64,000 bases of DNA from Pedobacter rhodius (GTDB lineage Bacteria > Bacteroidota > Bacteroidia > Sphingobacteriales > Sphingobacteriaceae), in contig NZ_JAPWGL010000001.1 of assembly GCF_027213645.1 (NCBI RefSeq), positions 1 to 64,000 of the forward strand, written 5' to 3'. Shown here one piece after another: positions 53,039 through 61,376 of the stretch. Within the stretch, counting starts at the first letter, position 1, and every line of letters begins with the position of its first letter. The notes beneath the pieces are model-generated. The model made no database searches and was not told the DNA's origin. It saw only the letters and a list, made by a program, of their open reading frames with translations. Made by a program: the position numbers and the translations under genes.

Positions 53039-53190
53039 CCATGGTCCGTGTCTTCACGGAACATTTATTATTCTTCTGAAAAGCAATTTTCTGTGCTTTT
53101 CGGTTATTTCAGTCCCGCTTTTTGTTTCTGCCGAGAAAAACGGCATCCACTTCAATCGGGTTTATTTTACTCAGGTTGGGCGTTTCAAAC
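53039..53190 (-). repeat. Mosaic intergenic element, copy C
   Basis: Read on the minus strand: GTTTGAAAC, then AAACCCGATTGAAGTGGA (53146-53163), a short hairpin insert (GCCGTTTTTCTCGGC), AAAAAGCGGGACTG, TTGCTTTTC, and the 3' hairpin TCCGTG-AAGA-CACGGA followed by CCATGG. The element lies upstream of ilvC. Confidence 0.7.
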
Positions 53191-53216
53191 CATCAACCTT
53201 CATCCCACATCTTCCA

Positions 53217-53684
53217 TTATCCCAGGCTTTTCTTCAGCGCCCAGGCGTAGCCATAATGCACGTTATCGTGCCCTATCGTAGTAATCAATACTTCTTCAAT
53301 ACTTTTCATTTCAGCACCGTAAGTAGAAGTTGAAAAAGGTATAATGCTTGCGAACACATCGCTGGCATAATCTTCCTTTATTTTTTCGATACTCTTGAGC
53401 GCAATGGACTTCAGTTCTGCAACTTCTTCCGCTGTTACGTTATAAATCGGGCGGGTATCTTTCTTATAAAACTCATTAAACTTTACTGAGCCTGCATCTG
53501 CAAAAATCCCTGTGCGTACATAACATAGCGTTTGCGTGCTTACGACAATATGGCCAAAGTTCCAGATGATGTTATTGTTGTAGCCATCAGGAATTTTATT
53601 CAACTGTTCGATGGTTAAGCCATCAACCAGCTGAATAAATGCTTTGCGTGAGTTAATTATAAATTCAAATACTTTGTTCATCAT
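53217..53684 (-). CDS. DinB-family protein
   Basis: The 155-residue protein fits the DinB four-helix fold: QLVDGLTIEQLNKIPDGYNNNIIWNFGHIVVS with a metal-binding His, and a late GHDNVHYGYAWALKK with the second His pair. DinB proteins include bacillithiol-dependent transferases and many with unknown role. The gene is 3 bases downstream of a VOC gene. Confidence 0.83.
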   Translation of the reverse strand: MMNKVFEFIINSRKAFIQLVDGLTIEQLNKIPDGYNNNIIWNFGHIVVSTQTLCYVRTGIFADAGSVKFNEFYKKDTRPIYNVTAEEVAELKSIALKSIEKIKEDYASDVFASIIPFSTSTYGAEMKSIEEVLITTIGHDNVHYGYAWALKKSLG

Positions 53685-53687
53685 TTT

Positions 53688-54071
53688 TTATGCTTCTATC
53701 TCTGATTCGTCTAATGGCTGGTTAAAAGTAATCTTGTTAAAAAACGGGTCGTTTACCGTAACTGCCCAGCTTCCGTAAAAAGTTCTTTCCAGCCCCGGTC
53801 GGTTATATTTATATTTTTTATCAATTAGCTCCTTGTGAAATTCTTTCAATTCATAACAATCGATATGAATGTGTGCACCGGGAGCACAATCGCCATGATG
53901 CTCACTTAAATGCAATTCGATACCAGCTAATGAAATCTGCATATAAATAGGAGCGTTGTCATCAAAACGATGTTCCCAATCAATGGTAAAGCCTAACCAA
54001 TCCACGTAAAATTCGATTGCTTTATCATAATCGAATATTCTTAGAATGGGTTTTACGCTATTACATTTCAT
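53688..54071 (-). CDS. VOC-family (bleomycin-resistance-like) protein
   Basis: The 127-residue protein has one full VOC domain (VKPILRIFDYDKAIEFYVDWLGFTIDWEHRF, AGIELHLSEHHGDCAPG, HKELIDKKYKYNRPG, WAVTVNDPFFNKITF). It resembles the fosfomycin/bleomycin-resistance subgroup, but resistance should not be inferred. It lies between ilvN and ilvC. Confidence 0.85.
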   Translation of the reverse strand: MKCNSVKPILRIFDYDKAIEFYVDWLGFTIDWEHRFDDNAPIYMQISLAGIELHLSEHHGDCAPGAHIHIDCYELKEFHKELIDKKYKYNRPGLERTFYGSWAVTVNDPFFNKITFNQPLDESEIEA

Positions 54072-54182
54072 ATTTTTTAATTTGCTGTTATTGGTTTGAG
54101 TTTATCGAAGACTATTAAAGGGCTTCGACAGGCTCAGCATGACAATTCGCTTTAGTCTTTTATCTTTTGGCTATCTACCTGC

Positions 54183-54821
54183 TTACATGGTGAAAATCTT
54201 CTCGCCTTTATCCAAAAATTCATTCTCCACCAGTTCTTCTCCTGGTTCAAAAGCTTCGAATTCTTTTAGTTTTTCATGGAAACCTGCACTATCTTTAATG
54301 ATGGCTACTCTTGCAGAACGCACAAACTCAATCAGTTCATAAGGTTCAAGGGCTTTTACTAAAGCGTCTGTTTCTTCTCTGTGACCAGTTACGGCGAAAA
54401 CTGTATAATCTTTTCGGATTACCACTGCGCTTGCACCATATTGTCTTAATAAACGTTCTACCGTCACTTTTTCAGCGATTTCATCTGTAGAAACCTTATA
54501 AAGGGCCAATTCCTGCCAGATAATTTCTTCATTGGTGTTGAAATAAACTTTTAATACCTCAATTTGCTTTTCAATCTGACGGGCAAGTTTTCTAACTACT
54601 TCATAGCTTTCCGTAATGACGATGTTGAAACGGTGGATGCCATCAATTTCAGATGCCGAACTGTTTAAGCTTTCAATATTAATTTTTCTCTTCGAAAAGA
54701 TAATCGCAATCCGATTCAATAAACCAATACGATTTTCAGCATATACTGTGATGGTATATTCCTGCTTTCCGTCTAAATCAGCTTTACCTATTTTATGTTC
54801 TATTGTATTTTCAGTACTCAT
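54183..54821 (-). CDS. ilvN: Acetolactate synthase regulatory subunit
   Basis: IlvN (IlvH-type, about 212 residues) binds valine through its N-terminal ACT domain (YTITVYAENRIGLLNRIAIIFSKRKINIESLN) and activates the catalytic subunit. A C-terminal domain follows (VRSARVAIIKDS...). The start is ATG 54821 (MSTENTIEHK); the longer frame upstream begins inside a repeat-rich gap. It is somewhat longer than the E. coli protein. ilvB is 87 bases upstream. Confidence 0.93.
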   Translation of the reverse strand: MSTENTIEHKIGKADLDGKQEYTITVYAENRIGLLNRIAIIFSKRKINIESLNSSASEIDGIHRFNIVITESYEVVRKLARQIEKQIEVLKVYFNTNEEIIWQELALYKVSTDEIAEKVTVERLLRQYGASAVVIRKDYTVFAVTGHREETDALVKALEPYELIEFVRSARVAIIKDSAGFHEKLKEFEAFEPGEELVENEFLDKGEKIFTM

Positions 54822-54869
54822 GTCTAAATTTTTATCAATAAGGCACAAAGGCCACAAAGGTTTGTTTAT

Positions 54870-54908
54870 GCTATTTTTTGCTTTAGTCTTTATGCTTTAT
54901 CCTTTAGC
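54870..54908 (-). repeat. CTTTAGTCTTTATGCTTTA-type tract between ilvB and ilvN
   Basis: Degenerate CTTTAG units fill the gap between ilvB and ilvN. A GGCCACAAAGG piece of the other repeat family is just upstream of ilvN. Confidence 0.6.
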
Positions 54909-56660
54909 TTATTTCAACCTAATCTCACTTACACTCATTCCTTGCGGAACCATTGGGAAAACGTTGTTTTCTCTTCCAACCATCACCTCAAGTAAATAAG
55001 AGCCTTCATGGTTAATCATTGTTTCCAATGCTTTTCTTAAGTTAGTACGTTCATCAACTTTGTCAGCCTCGATGTAATAAGCTTTAGCTAAGGCCACAAA
55101 ATCAGGACTGGTGATGTTCACGAAAGAATAACGTTTATCGTGGAATAACTGCTGCCACTGACGAACCATGCCTAAGAAACGGTTGTTTAAAATCAGAATT
55201 TTTACTGCTGCACCAAACTGCATAATGGTACCTAGTTCCTGTGGTGTCATTTGGAAACCACCATCGCCAATGATTGCAATAACCGTTTTATCAGGCGCAC
55301 CATATTTCGCGCCAATTGCTGCCGGTAAGCCAAAACCCATAGTACCTAAACCTCCGGAAGTAATGTTGCTGCGGGTGTTATTAAATTTAGCATAACGGCA
55401 AGCAACCATTTGGTGCTGACCAACATCGGTCACGATTACTGCGTCGCCACCGCAAATTTCATTGATGTTACGCAATACTTCGCCCATTGTCATTTCATCG
55501 CTCTGCGGATAAAGCTCGGGGGTAATCACCTGGTCGATTTCCTGTTGATTGTAGTCTCTGAATCGGGCTAGCCAATCTTCATGTTTATTTTCGTTAACCA
55601 AATTGGTTAGCAAGGGTAAAGTTTCTTTACAATCGCCCCAAATACCCACTTCAGCTTTAACGTTTTTATCAATTTCCGCAGGATCTATATCCAAGTGAAC
55701 AACTTTTGCCTGTTTTGCATATTTATCTAAACGGCCGGTTACGCGGTCATCGAAACGCATACCAATAGCAATTAAAACATCGCATTCATTAGTTAAAACA
55801 TTTGGACCATAATTGCCATGCATGCCTAACATACCAACATTTAATGGATGTGAAGTCGGGATAGCGCCGTCGCCCATAATCGTCCAGGCAGCCGGAATGC
55901 CGCTTTTCTCAATAAAGGCTTTAAATTCTTGTTCTGCACTACCTAAAATAACACCTTGTCCGAATAATATGAATGGCTTTTTTGCCGAATTGATCAATTC
56001 TGCAGCTTGCTCGATATACTCAACCCTAACCTTTGGTTTCGGACGGTAAGAGCGAATATGATTACATTTAACATATTCAGGAAATTCCTCAACTTGTAAT
56101 TGTGCATTTTTAGTAATATCAATTAAAACCGGTCCCGGTCTGCCGCTTTTAGCAATGTAAAAAGCTTTGGCTAAAACTTCAGGAATTTCCTTAGCATCGG
56201 TAACCTGATAGTTCCATTTGGTAACCGGTGTGGTGATGTTGATGACATCAGTCTCCTGAAAAGCATCAGTTCCTAATAAATGTGCAAAAACTTGTCCGGT
56301 TATACAAACCAGAGGCGTACTATCGATTTGAGCATCAGCTAAACCCGTAACTAAATTGGTTGCGCCTGGTCCGCTGGTTGCGAAACAAACCCCGACTTTG
56401 CCACTTGCTCTGGCAAAACCCTGAGCAGCATGGATACCACCTTGCTCATGGCGGACTAAAATATGTTCTAATTTATCTGCGTAATCGTAAAGTGCATCAT
56501 AAATTGGCATAATTGCGCCACCCGGATAACCGAAAATAGTGGTTACACCCTCTTCAATTAATCCATTCAACAAAACCTGCGAGCCCGTTCCCTTAAATAA
56601 AGTTTTTGAGGTTTCTGCTTTCGCCTCGGCTTGTTGTATTGTATCTTGTGCAGTTTCCAT
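54909..56660 (-). CDS. ilvB: Acetolactate synthase catalytic subunit
   Basis: IlvB makes acetolactate or acetohydroxybutyrate with thiamine diphosphate and FAD. The 583-residue protein shows the catalytic Glu in LVRHEQGGIHAAQGFARASG, an FAD-binding middle domain, and the ThDP motif GDGGFQMTPQELGTIMQFGAAVKILILNN. It is the first gene after the ORF6N gene and lies upstream of ilvN. Confidence 0.96.
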   Translation of the reverse strand: METAQDTIQQAEAKAETSKTLFKGTGSQVLLNGLIEEGVTTIFGYPGGAIMPIYDALYDYADKLEHILVRHEQGGIHAAQGFARASGKVGVCFATSGPGATNLVTGLADAQIDSTPLVCITGQVFAHLLGTDAFQETDVINITTPVTKWNYQVTDAKEIPEVLAKAFYIAKSGRPGPVLIDITKNAQLQVEEFPEYVKCNHIRSYRPKPKVRVEYIEQAAELINSAKKPFILFGQGVILGSAEQEFKAFIEKSGIPAAWTIMGDGAIPTSHPLNVGMLGMHGNYGPNVLTNECDVLIAIGMRFDDRVTGRLDKYAKQAKVVHLDIDPAEIDKNVKAEVGIWGDCKETLPLLTNLVNENKHEDWLARFRDYNQQEIDQVITPELYPQSDEMTMGEVLRNINEICGGDAVIVTDVGQHQMVACRYAKFNNTRSNITSGGLGTMGFGLPAAIGAKYGAPDKTVIAIIGDGGFQMTPQELGTIMQFGAAVKILILNNRFLGMVRQWQQLFHDKRYSFVNITSPDFVALAKAYYIEADKVDERTNLRKALETMINHEGSYLLEVMVGRENNVFPMVPQGMSVSEIRLK

Positions 56661-56681
56661 AATTATGTTTTTGCGGTCCTA

Positions 56682-57257
56682 TTATTCTTTAAGTTTAAAC
56701 CCAATTCTCTCCCTGTCTTTCCATTTCAATTGAGCAATTTTTTCGTCTATCAAATTTTCCATTGCATCGTAAAGCTCATTTAACTGAACATCATGTTCGC
56801 CAATCCGTTCCTTAATCTCTTTTAATTGTTCGTTGATGTTACTTTGTTTGAGCAAAATTTTCCGAACAGCTACAAAAGTCCTCATAATGGCAATATTCAT
56901 GTTTATTGCCTTTTCACTTTTTAAAATACCACTTAGCATCGCCACCCCCTGTTCTGTAAAGGCATAAGGTAGGTTTCCTCTGTGTTTTTGCGAACCGGTC
57001 ACAATTTGTGACCGGTTCAGGTTTGTATTGCCAGTTCGTGATGAATCAATTTTTTCATTTCGAATGGAAACATCAGACCACTCAAAAGAAGTTAGCTGAA
57101 ACATAAAATCTTCTGGAAAGCGCTGAATATTACGTTTTACCGCTTGATTTAATACTTTTGTTTCAACTTCATAAAGTGATGCCAAATCGAAATCCAACAT
57201 CACTCTTTCACCCCGAATTACATAAATTCTACTTTCAATGCTTTTAATAATTTGCAT
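56682..57257 (-). CDS. ORF6N-domain protein
   Basis: The 191-residue protein has an ORF6N domain at the N terminus (SIESRIYVIRGERVMLDFDLASLYEVETKVLNQAVKRN), a DNA-binding module common in phage and mobile-element proteins, followed by AFTEQGVAMLSGILKSEKAINMNIAIMRTF and a C-terminal coiled coil (about 125-170). It sits inside the ilv cluster between ilvD and ilvB in the same direction. No phage genes surround it. The function is unknown. Confidence 0.85.
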   Translation of the reverse strand: MQIIKSIESRIYVIRGERVMLDFDLASLYEVETKVLNQAVKRNIQRFPEDFMFQLTSFEWSDVSIRNEKIDSSRTGNTNLNRSQIVTGSQKHRGNLPYAFTEQGVAMLSGILKSEKAINMNIAIMRTFVAVRKILLKQSNINEQLKEIKERIGEHDVQLNELYDAMENLIDEKIAQLKWKDRERIGFKLKE

Positions 57258-57303
57258 ATTGTATTCATTTAAATATTAACTTATTGTCGGGATGACTTCA
57301 AAT

Positions 57304-58986
57304 TTAATATTCATCAGTTACGCAACCACTGGCCGCGTCTGAAACTGTTTTAGCATATTTATATAAAACGCCTTTAGTTACTTTTAACTCCGGTTGTACG
57401 TATTTTTTTCTTCGTTCTGCAATAACTTCTTCACTCACCTGTAAGCTGATGATGTTATTTACAGCGTCGATTAAAATTCTGTCGTCATCTTCCACCAGGC
57501 CGATTAAACCACCTTTGTAAGATTCTGGCGTGATATGACCTACTACAAAGCCGTGTGTTCCGCCAGAGAAGCGGCCGTCTGTAATTAAAGCTACCGATTT
57601 ACCTAAACCAGCACCGATAATTGCCGAAGTTGGTTTTAACATTTCAGGCATGCCCGGAGCGCCAACCGGACCAGAATTTTTAATTACGATAACATCGCCA
57701 TGTTGAACGCGACCGCTGGAAATTCCTGCGATTAAATCATGCTCGCCATCAAATACACGTGCCGGACCCTCGAATTTTTCGCCCTCTTTTCCACTGATTT
57801 TAGCAACCGAACCCTTTTCGGCCAAATTTCCATAAAGGATTTGCAAATGACCGGTCGCTTTAATGGGATCGCTTAACTTTTGAATGATTTTCTGGTCGTA
57901 ATCCATAATCGATTTTACACCTGCTAAATTTTCAGCTACCGTTTTTCCGGTTACCGTTAAGCAATCGCCATGTAATAAACCCTCGTTTAATAAATATTTT
58001 AGTACTGCTGGAATACCACCATATTGATGCAAATCCTGCATTAGATATTTACCACTTGGTTTAAAATCGGCAAGTACTGGTGTTACATCACTCATTCTTT
58101 GGAAATCATCCTGCGTAATTTCCACACCGATAGCTTTACCCATTGCAATAAAGTGTAATACAGCGTTGGTACTTCCACCCAATATAATAATAGAACGAAT
58201 TGCATTCTCAAACGCTTTTCTCGTCATGATATCAGATGGTTTGATATCCTTTTCCAATAAAATTTTGATGTATTTACCTGCGTCCAAACATTCTTGTTTT
58301 TTTTCCGGGCTAATTGCCGGATTGGAAGAGGAGTAAGGTAAGCTCATGCCCAAGGCCTCAATTGCTGATGCCATGGTATTTGCAGTGTACATACCGCCGC
58401 AAGCCCCGGCGCCCGGACAAGTATGTTTAATAATACCCTGATAATCTTCTTCAGAAAGGTTACCACAAATTTTTTGTCCCAATGCTTCAAAAGCAGAAAC
58501 AATATTTAATTCTTCGCCTTTATAATGCCCCGGCGCAATTGTTCCACCGTAAACCATAATTGATGGTCGATCTAACCGGGCCATCGCCATAATTGCACCC
58601 GGCATATTTTTATCACACCCGGGGATGGAAACAATTGCGTCGTAATATTGGCCGCCACAAATGGTTTCAATACTATCTGCAATTACATCGCGACTTACCA
58701 AAGAATAACGCATACCATCGGTACCATTACTCATTCCATCACTCACACCGATGGTATTGAAAACCAAGCCCACTAAATCATTTTTCCAGACCCCGGTTTT
58801 AACGTCCTTTGCAAGATCGTTCAGGTGCATGTTACAGGTGTTACCATCATAACCCATACTCGCAATACCAACCTGTGCTTTTGCCATGTCGGCATCGGTT
58901 AAGCCAATTCCGTAAAGCATAGCCTGTGCAGCAGGTTGTGTGGGGTCTTGTGTAAATGTTTTACTGTACTTGTTTAATTCGCTCAT
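57304..58986 (-). CDS. ilvD: Dihydroxy-acid dehydratase
   Basis: IlvD dehydrates dihydroxy-acids to 2-oxo acids for valine and isoleucine and carries an Fe-S cluster. The 560-residue protein has [50 protein letters not shown] (cluster cysteines), and the late [18 protein letters not shown]. Transcription is likely controlled by its own leader peptide and terminator at 59041-59163, with a promoter at 59179-59207. Confidence 0.97.
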   Translation of the reverse strand: MSELNKYSKTFTQDPTQPAAQAMLYGIGLTDADMAKAQVGIASMGYDGNTCNMHLNDLAKDVKTGVWKNDLVGLVFNTIGVSDGMSNGTDGMRYSLVSRDVIADSIETICGGQYYDAIVSIPGCDKNMPGAIMAMARLDRPSIMVYGGTIAPGHYKGEELNIVSAFEALGQKICGNLSEEDYQGIIKHTCPGAGACGGMYTANTMASAIEALGMSLPYSSSNPAISPEKKQECLDAGKYIKILLEKDIKPSDIMTRKAFENAIRSIIILGGSTNAVLHFIAMGKAIGVEITQDDFQRMSDVTPVLADFKPSGKYLMQDLHQYGGIPAVLKYLLNEGLLHGDCLTVTGKTVAENLAGVKSIMDYDQKIIQKLSDPIKATGHLQILYGNLAEKGSVAKISGKEGEKFEGPARVFDGEHDLIAGISSGRVQHGDVIVIKNSGPVGAPGMPEMLKPTSAIIGAGLGKSVALITDGRFSGGTHGFVVGHITPESYKGGLIGLVEDDDRILIDAVNNIISLQVSEEVIAERRKKYVQPELKVTKGVLYKYAKTVSDAASGCVTDEY

Positions 58987-59033
58987 TGTTTAAAATATAT
59001 ATTCTGGTTCTGTTAGTTATAATATTTTGAGGC

Positions 59034-59064
59034 AAAAAAAAACCGCCTCGTTTCGGAGGCGGTT
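59034..59064 (-). terminator. Attenuator terminator in the ilvD leader
   Basis: On the minus strand, a perfect 9-bp stem (AACCGCCTC with GAGGCGGTT, 59041-59064) with a 6-base loop runs directly into a run of Us (59034-59040). It lies between the leader peptide stop (59086) and ilvD (58986), the position of an attenuator. Confidence 0.9.
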
Positions 59065-59085
59065 TCGATATTGTATATTTTAAAA

Positions 59086-59163
59086 TTATACGCAACGATA
59101 TCCACCTCTCTCCTGAGAAATGATAATAATTAGGTTGCTAATAATGTTTGTGATTAATTTCAT
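59086..59163 (-). CDS. ilvD leader peptide
   Basis: On the minus strand, ATG 59163 opens a 25-residue peptide: MKLITNIISNLIIIISQERG then GYRCV and a stop at 59086. Eight isoleucines and two leucines lie in the first 15 residues, with four in a row. The peptide is followed 22 bases later by the terminator at 59034-59064 and preceded by a consensus promoter. This is the layout of ribosome-mediated transcription attenuation: low charged Ile-tRNA stalls the ribosome and allows read-through into ilvD. The role is inferred, the sequence features are directly visible. Confidence 0.87.
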   Translation of the reverse strand: MKLITNIISNLIIIISQERGGYRCV

Positions 59164-59178
59164 GTATTCGATTGAACA

Positions 59179-59207
59179 CAAACATACTAACTTCTTGAAA
59201 TATGCAA
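59179..59207 (-). promoter_or_regulatory. Promoter of the ilvD leader
   Basis: On the minus strand a TTG (59205-59207), an 18-base spacer and an exact TATGTTTG -7 box (59179-59186) match the Bacteroidota promoter consensus at full. The start point would be about 10 bases before the leader peptide ATG. Confidence 0.75.
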
Positions 59208-59229
59208 AGAACTATTTTAAAGTATTTCC

Positions 59230-59808
59230 CTATTTTTTTACGCCGATTACAATCCCGGTTGCCCAAAGCTGTTTAGTTAACCTTAAATCTTTATTTGATT
59301 CTAAATCCACCATTAACTTAATTGCTTTTTCCGCATGACCATCCGGCCAATTTGATTGAGGAAGCATGTCATCAATAATATAGAAACCACCTTTTTTTAG
59401 CATCGATAATGCCTCATTTAAAAGCAAATATTTTCCGTGCCAGGTATCTGCAAAAATATAATCGAACTTTTTATCTTTATTTTTTTCAATCCAATCGCCT
59501 CCATCAGTTGAAACTATATTTAACCGACTATCATTACCCAGGGAATCCTTTGCAATGCTTAAAAATTTTTCATTGTTGTCGATAGAAGTCAGCGTAGATG
59601 ACTCATCCATTCCGTCTAATATCCATGAAGTTGATAAGCCTGTTCCTGTACCTAGCTCCAGGAAGTTCCCAGAAGGTTTTGAAGTTGCAAGCGTTCTCAG
59701 CAATGAACAAGTCAATACATCAGATGCCATATCAAATCCCGATGCTTTAGTAGCATCATTAATTTGTCTGTAAGTGGCAGGGAACTGCTGATTGATTTCC
59801 TGATTCAT
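59230..59808 (-). CDS. O-methyltransferase-like SAM-dependent protein
   Basis: The 192-residue protein has the SAM motif FLELGTGTGLSTSWILDG, SIDNNEKFL after strand two, and FDYIFADTWHGKYLLLNEALSMLKKGGFYIIDDML, the style of the O-methyltransferase family 3. The substrate is unknown. It lies between ilvE and the ilvD promoter in the same direction, so it may be co-transcribed with ilvE. Confidence 0.8.
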   Translation of the reverse strand: MNQEINQQFPATYRQINDATKASGFDMASDVLTCSLLRTLATSKPSGNFLELGTGTGLSTSWILDGMDESSTLTSIDNNEKFLSIAKDSLGNDSRLNIVSTDGGDWIEKNKDKKFDYIFADTWHGKYLLLNEALSMLKKGGFYIIDDMLPQSNWPDGHAEKAIKLMVDLESNKDLRLTKQLWATGIVIGVKK

Positions 59809-59811
59809 TGT

Positions 59812-59911
59812 TTAAATATGTATCTTGGTTCTGTTAGTTTTTTATATTCCTATCCTGATACTTGTTCTATTCCTATCTTAATACTTGATTCTCAATACTT
59901 AATACTTAATA
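59812..59911 (-). repeat. ATACTTGATACTTAATACT-type repeat tract
   Basis: Between ilvE and the methyltransferase, degenerate GATACTTG, AATACTTAATACTTAATACT units fill about 70 bases, followed by the ilvE stop. Confidence 0.65.
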
Positions 59912-60802
59912 CTAAATAATCACTTCGTAATTTACTTTTTCCAATACAAGGTTTTTGTAGGCGCGTTGTATTGTATAACCGATAGATTCCCGCCAAAGCG
60001 TACGGAAAACGATATCGTCAATAGAGGCAATACCTGCAATTTCAGTTGCTGTTCCGCATAAAAAAGCGCTATCTGCTTGTCTTAAATCCTCTACCGTTAA
60101 TTTTTTTTCGATACATTCGATATCTAAAACGGTACAAAGTTCTTTTACCGTTGCTCTGGTAATTCCAGGTAAAATATTTCCTAAAGATGGGGTATAAAGT
60201 TTACCGTCTTTTTCCAAGAAAATATTAGCACCAGAGGCTTCTGCAACGAACCCATACATATCTAAAAGTAAAGCTTCATCATAACCTTTCATATTGGCTG
60301 CGGTTGTGGCCAAAATAGAGTTTACGTAGTTTCCGCTTAATTTCGCCTCCATTGGAGTCGATTTTGGATTTGGCCTTTCGTAATCTGAAATGGTTAATTT
60401 TAATAGTTTATTACCTGAGTAAGCATCCCAATCCCAGGCGCAAATGAAAATTGAAACACCACTCGGCTCATTTAATTTCATGTTAGGGTGGCAAAAAACC
60501 AATGGACGGATATAAGCATCTTTCAGTTTGTTCAACGTTAGCAGTTTATATGTCTCTTTAATCAGTTCTTGTTTATCCCATGGGAAAGGAATATTTGCCA
60601 ATTGGCAGGAGCGCTCTAAGCGGTCGAAGTGTGCAGCTGCTTTGAATATGCGATTTCCGTTGTGGGTTTTATACGCTCTGATGCCTTCAAACGCGGCATA
60701 ACCGTAATGTAAAGACTGGCCATAAAGGTCAGTGCTGCTATCTGCCGCTTTTTCAAACCGTCCATCAAGGTAAATAATCGTATTAGAATTATAGTACTTC
60801 AT
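59912..60802 (-). CDS. ilvE: Branched-chain amino acid aminotransferase
   Basis: IlvE does the last (amination) step for Val, Leu and Ile with PLP. The 296-residue fold-type IV protein has HYGYAAFEGIRAYKT with early substrate residues, Lys154 in MEAKLSGNYVNSI as the cofactor lysine, EASGANIFLEKDG, and LCGTATEIAGIASID. It is preceded by a leader peptide and terminator (60827-61015), predicted to attenuate its transcription. Confidence 0.96.
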   Translation of the reverse strand: MKYYNSNTIIYLDGRFEKAADSSTDLYGQSLHYGYAAFEGIRAYKTHNGNRIFKAAAHFDRLERSCQLANIPFPWDKQELIKETYKLLTLNKLKDAYIRPLVFCHPNMKLNEPSGVSIFICAWDWDAYSGNKLLKLTISDYERPNPKSTPMEAKLSGNYVNSILATTAANMKGYDEALLLDMYGFVAEASGANIFLEKDGKLYTPSLGNILPGITRATVKELCTVLDIECIEKKLTVEDLRQADSAFLCGTATEIAGIASIDDIVFRTLWRESIGYTIQRAYKNLVLEKVNYEVII

Positions 60803-60822
60803 AATACTGTTTTTTGTTATTT

Positions 60823-60855
60823 AAAAAAAGCGTCCTGTTTGTATCAGGACGCTTT
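60823..60855 (-). terminator. Attenuator terminator in the ilvE leader
   Basis: On the minus strand, an 11-bp perfect stem (AAAGCGTCCTG with CAGGACGCTTT, 60827-60855) with a 7-base loop ends in a run of Us (60823-60829). It lies 22 bases after the leader peptide stop and before ilvE. Confidence 0.92.
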
Positions 60856-60877
60856 AGGTATAATTAGTTTTTTAAAT

Positions 60878-61015
60878 CTATTTAATCTGCGTCCGCTTAT
60901 TGCCCCATAAAATATTTAGGAGTAGCAGGTTCACAATAATGACAGGTAACAACACAATATTTCCAGCTGCAGTTGCAGTAGCATTGTTAAAAAAAATGTT
61001 GTTTTGAATGGTCAT
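60878..61015 (-). CDS. ilvE leader peptide
   Basis: On the minus strand, ATG 61015 opens a 45-residue peptide with the late segment NIVLLPVIIVNLLLLNILWG. In residues 20-36 there are six Leu, four Ile and three Val. The stop at 60878-60880 lies 22 bases before the terminator at 60823-60855. The mixed Val/Leu/Ile content matches a signal for all three end products. The peptide and terminator together indicate attenuation of ilvE; function is inferred. Confidence 0.87.
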   Translation of the reverse strand: MTIQNNIFFNNATATAAGNIVLLPVIIVNLLLLNILWGNKRTQIK

Positions 61016-61300
61016 TATTTACTGATTCTTTATAAATACCAATTTAGTTTTTGGTTCATTAATATCCAAGAGAAATCAGAAAAAATTGAAATAAGAATAT
61101 TATTCTTTATTTGTGTTTTAATTCGGAATATTATTCTTAATAAGGGTAATATTAGTGATTTAATACGGAATGCTTTAGACTAAATATCAAATTGGTATAC
61201 GGTATGATTATTATGCTTGCATTGCAAATTTTATATTTTTCTGCGTAAAATGAGTTTTTAACTAAAAAAAAATGAAAATTTATGGTAATATGGCTTCAAC
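61016..61300 (-). promoter_or_regulatory. Region upstream of the ilvE leader
   Basis: Non-coding and A+T-rich. On the minus strand, TTG, 20 bases and TAAATTGG (about 61034-61064) roughly fit the -33/-7 layout, with one mismatch in the -7 box, and would start a transcript about 25 bases before the leader peptide. Nothing else is seen in the rest. Confidence 0.35.
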
Positions 61301-61337
61301 AAAAAAGCCTTTCCGAAATAAAACGAAAAGGCTTTTT
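61301..61337 (-). terminator. Terminator of the atpD-atpC operon
   Basis: A 14-bp stem with one mismatch (AAAAAGCCTTTCCG at 61302-61315 with CGAAAAGGCTTTTT at 61324-61337) and an 8-base loop. On the minus strand it ends in Us. It lies 40 bases after the atpC stop. Confidence 0.88.
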
Positions 61338-61376
61338 ATTGAGCTACTGAAACTAGCTCAGCATTACGAATTTCAA

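Noticed and set aside
52977..53333. Open frame of 118 codons on the plus strand
   Set aside because: It crosses copy C of the mosaic element and overlaps the start of ilvC and the end of the DinB gene on the other strand.
56682..57257. ORF6N gene as sign of a prophage in the ilv cluster
   Set aside because: No other phage gene, integrase or attachment repeat is seen near it; it is a single gene in the operon direction.
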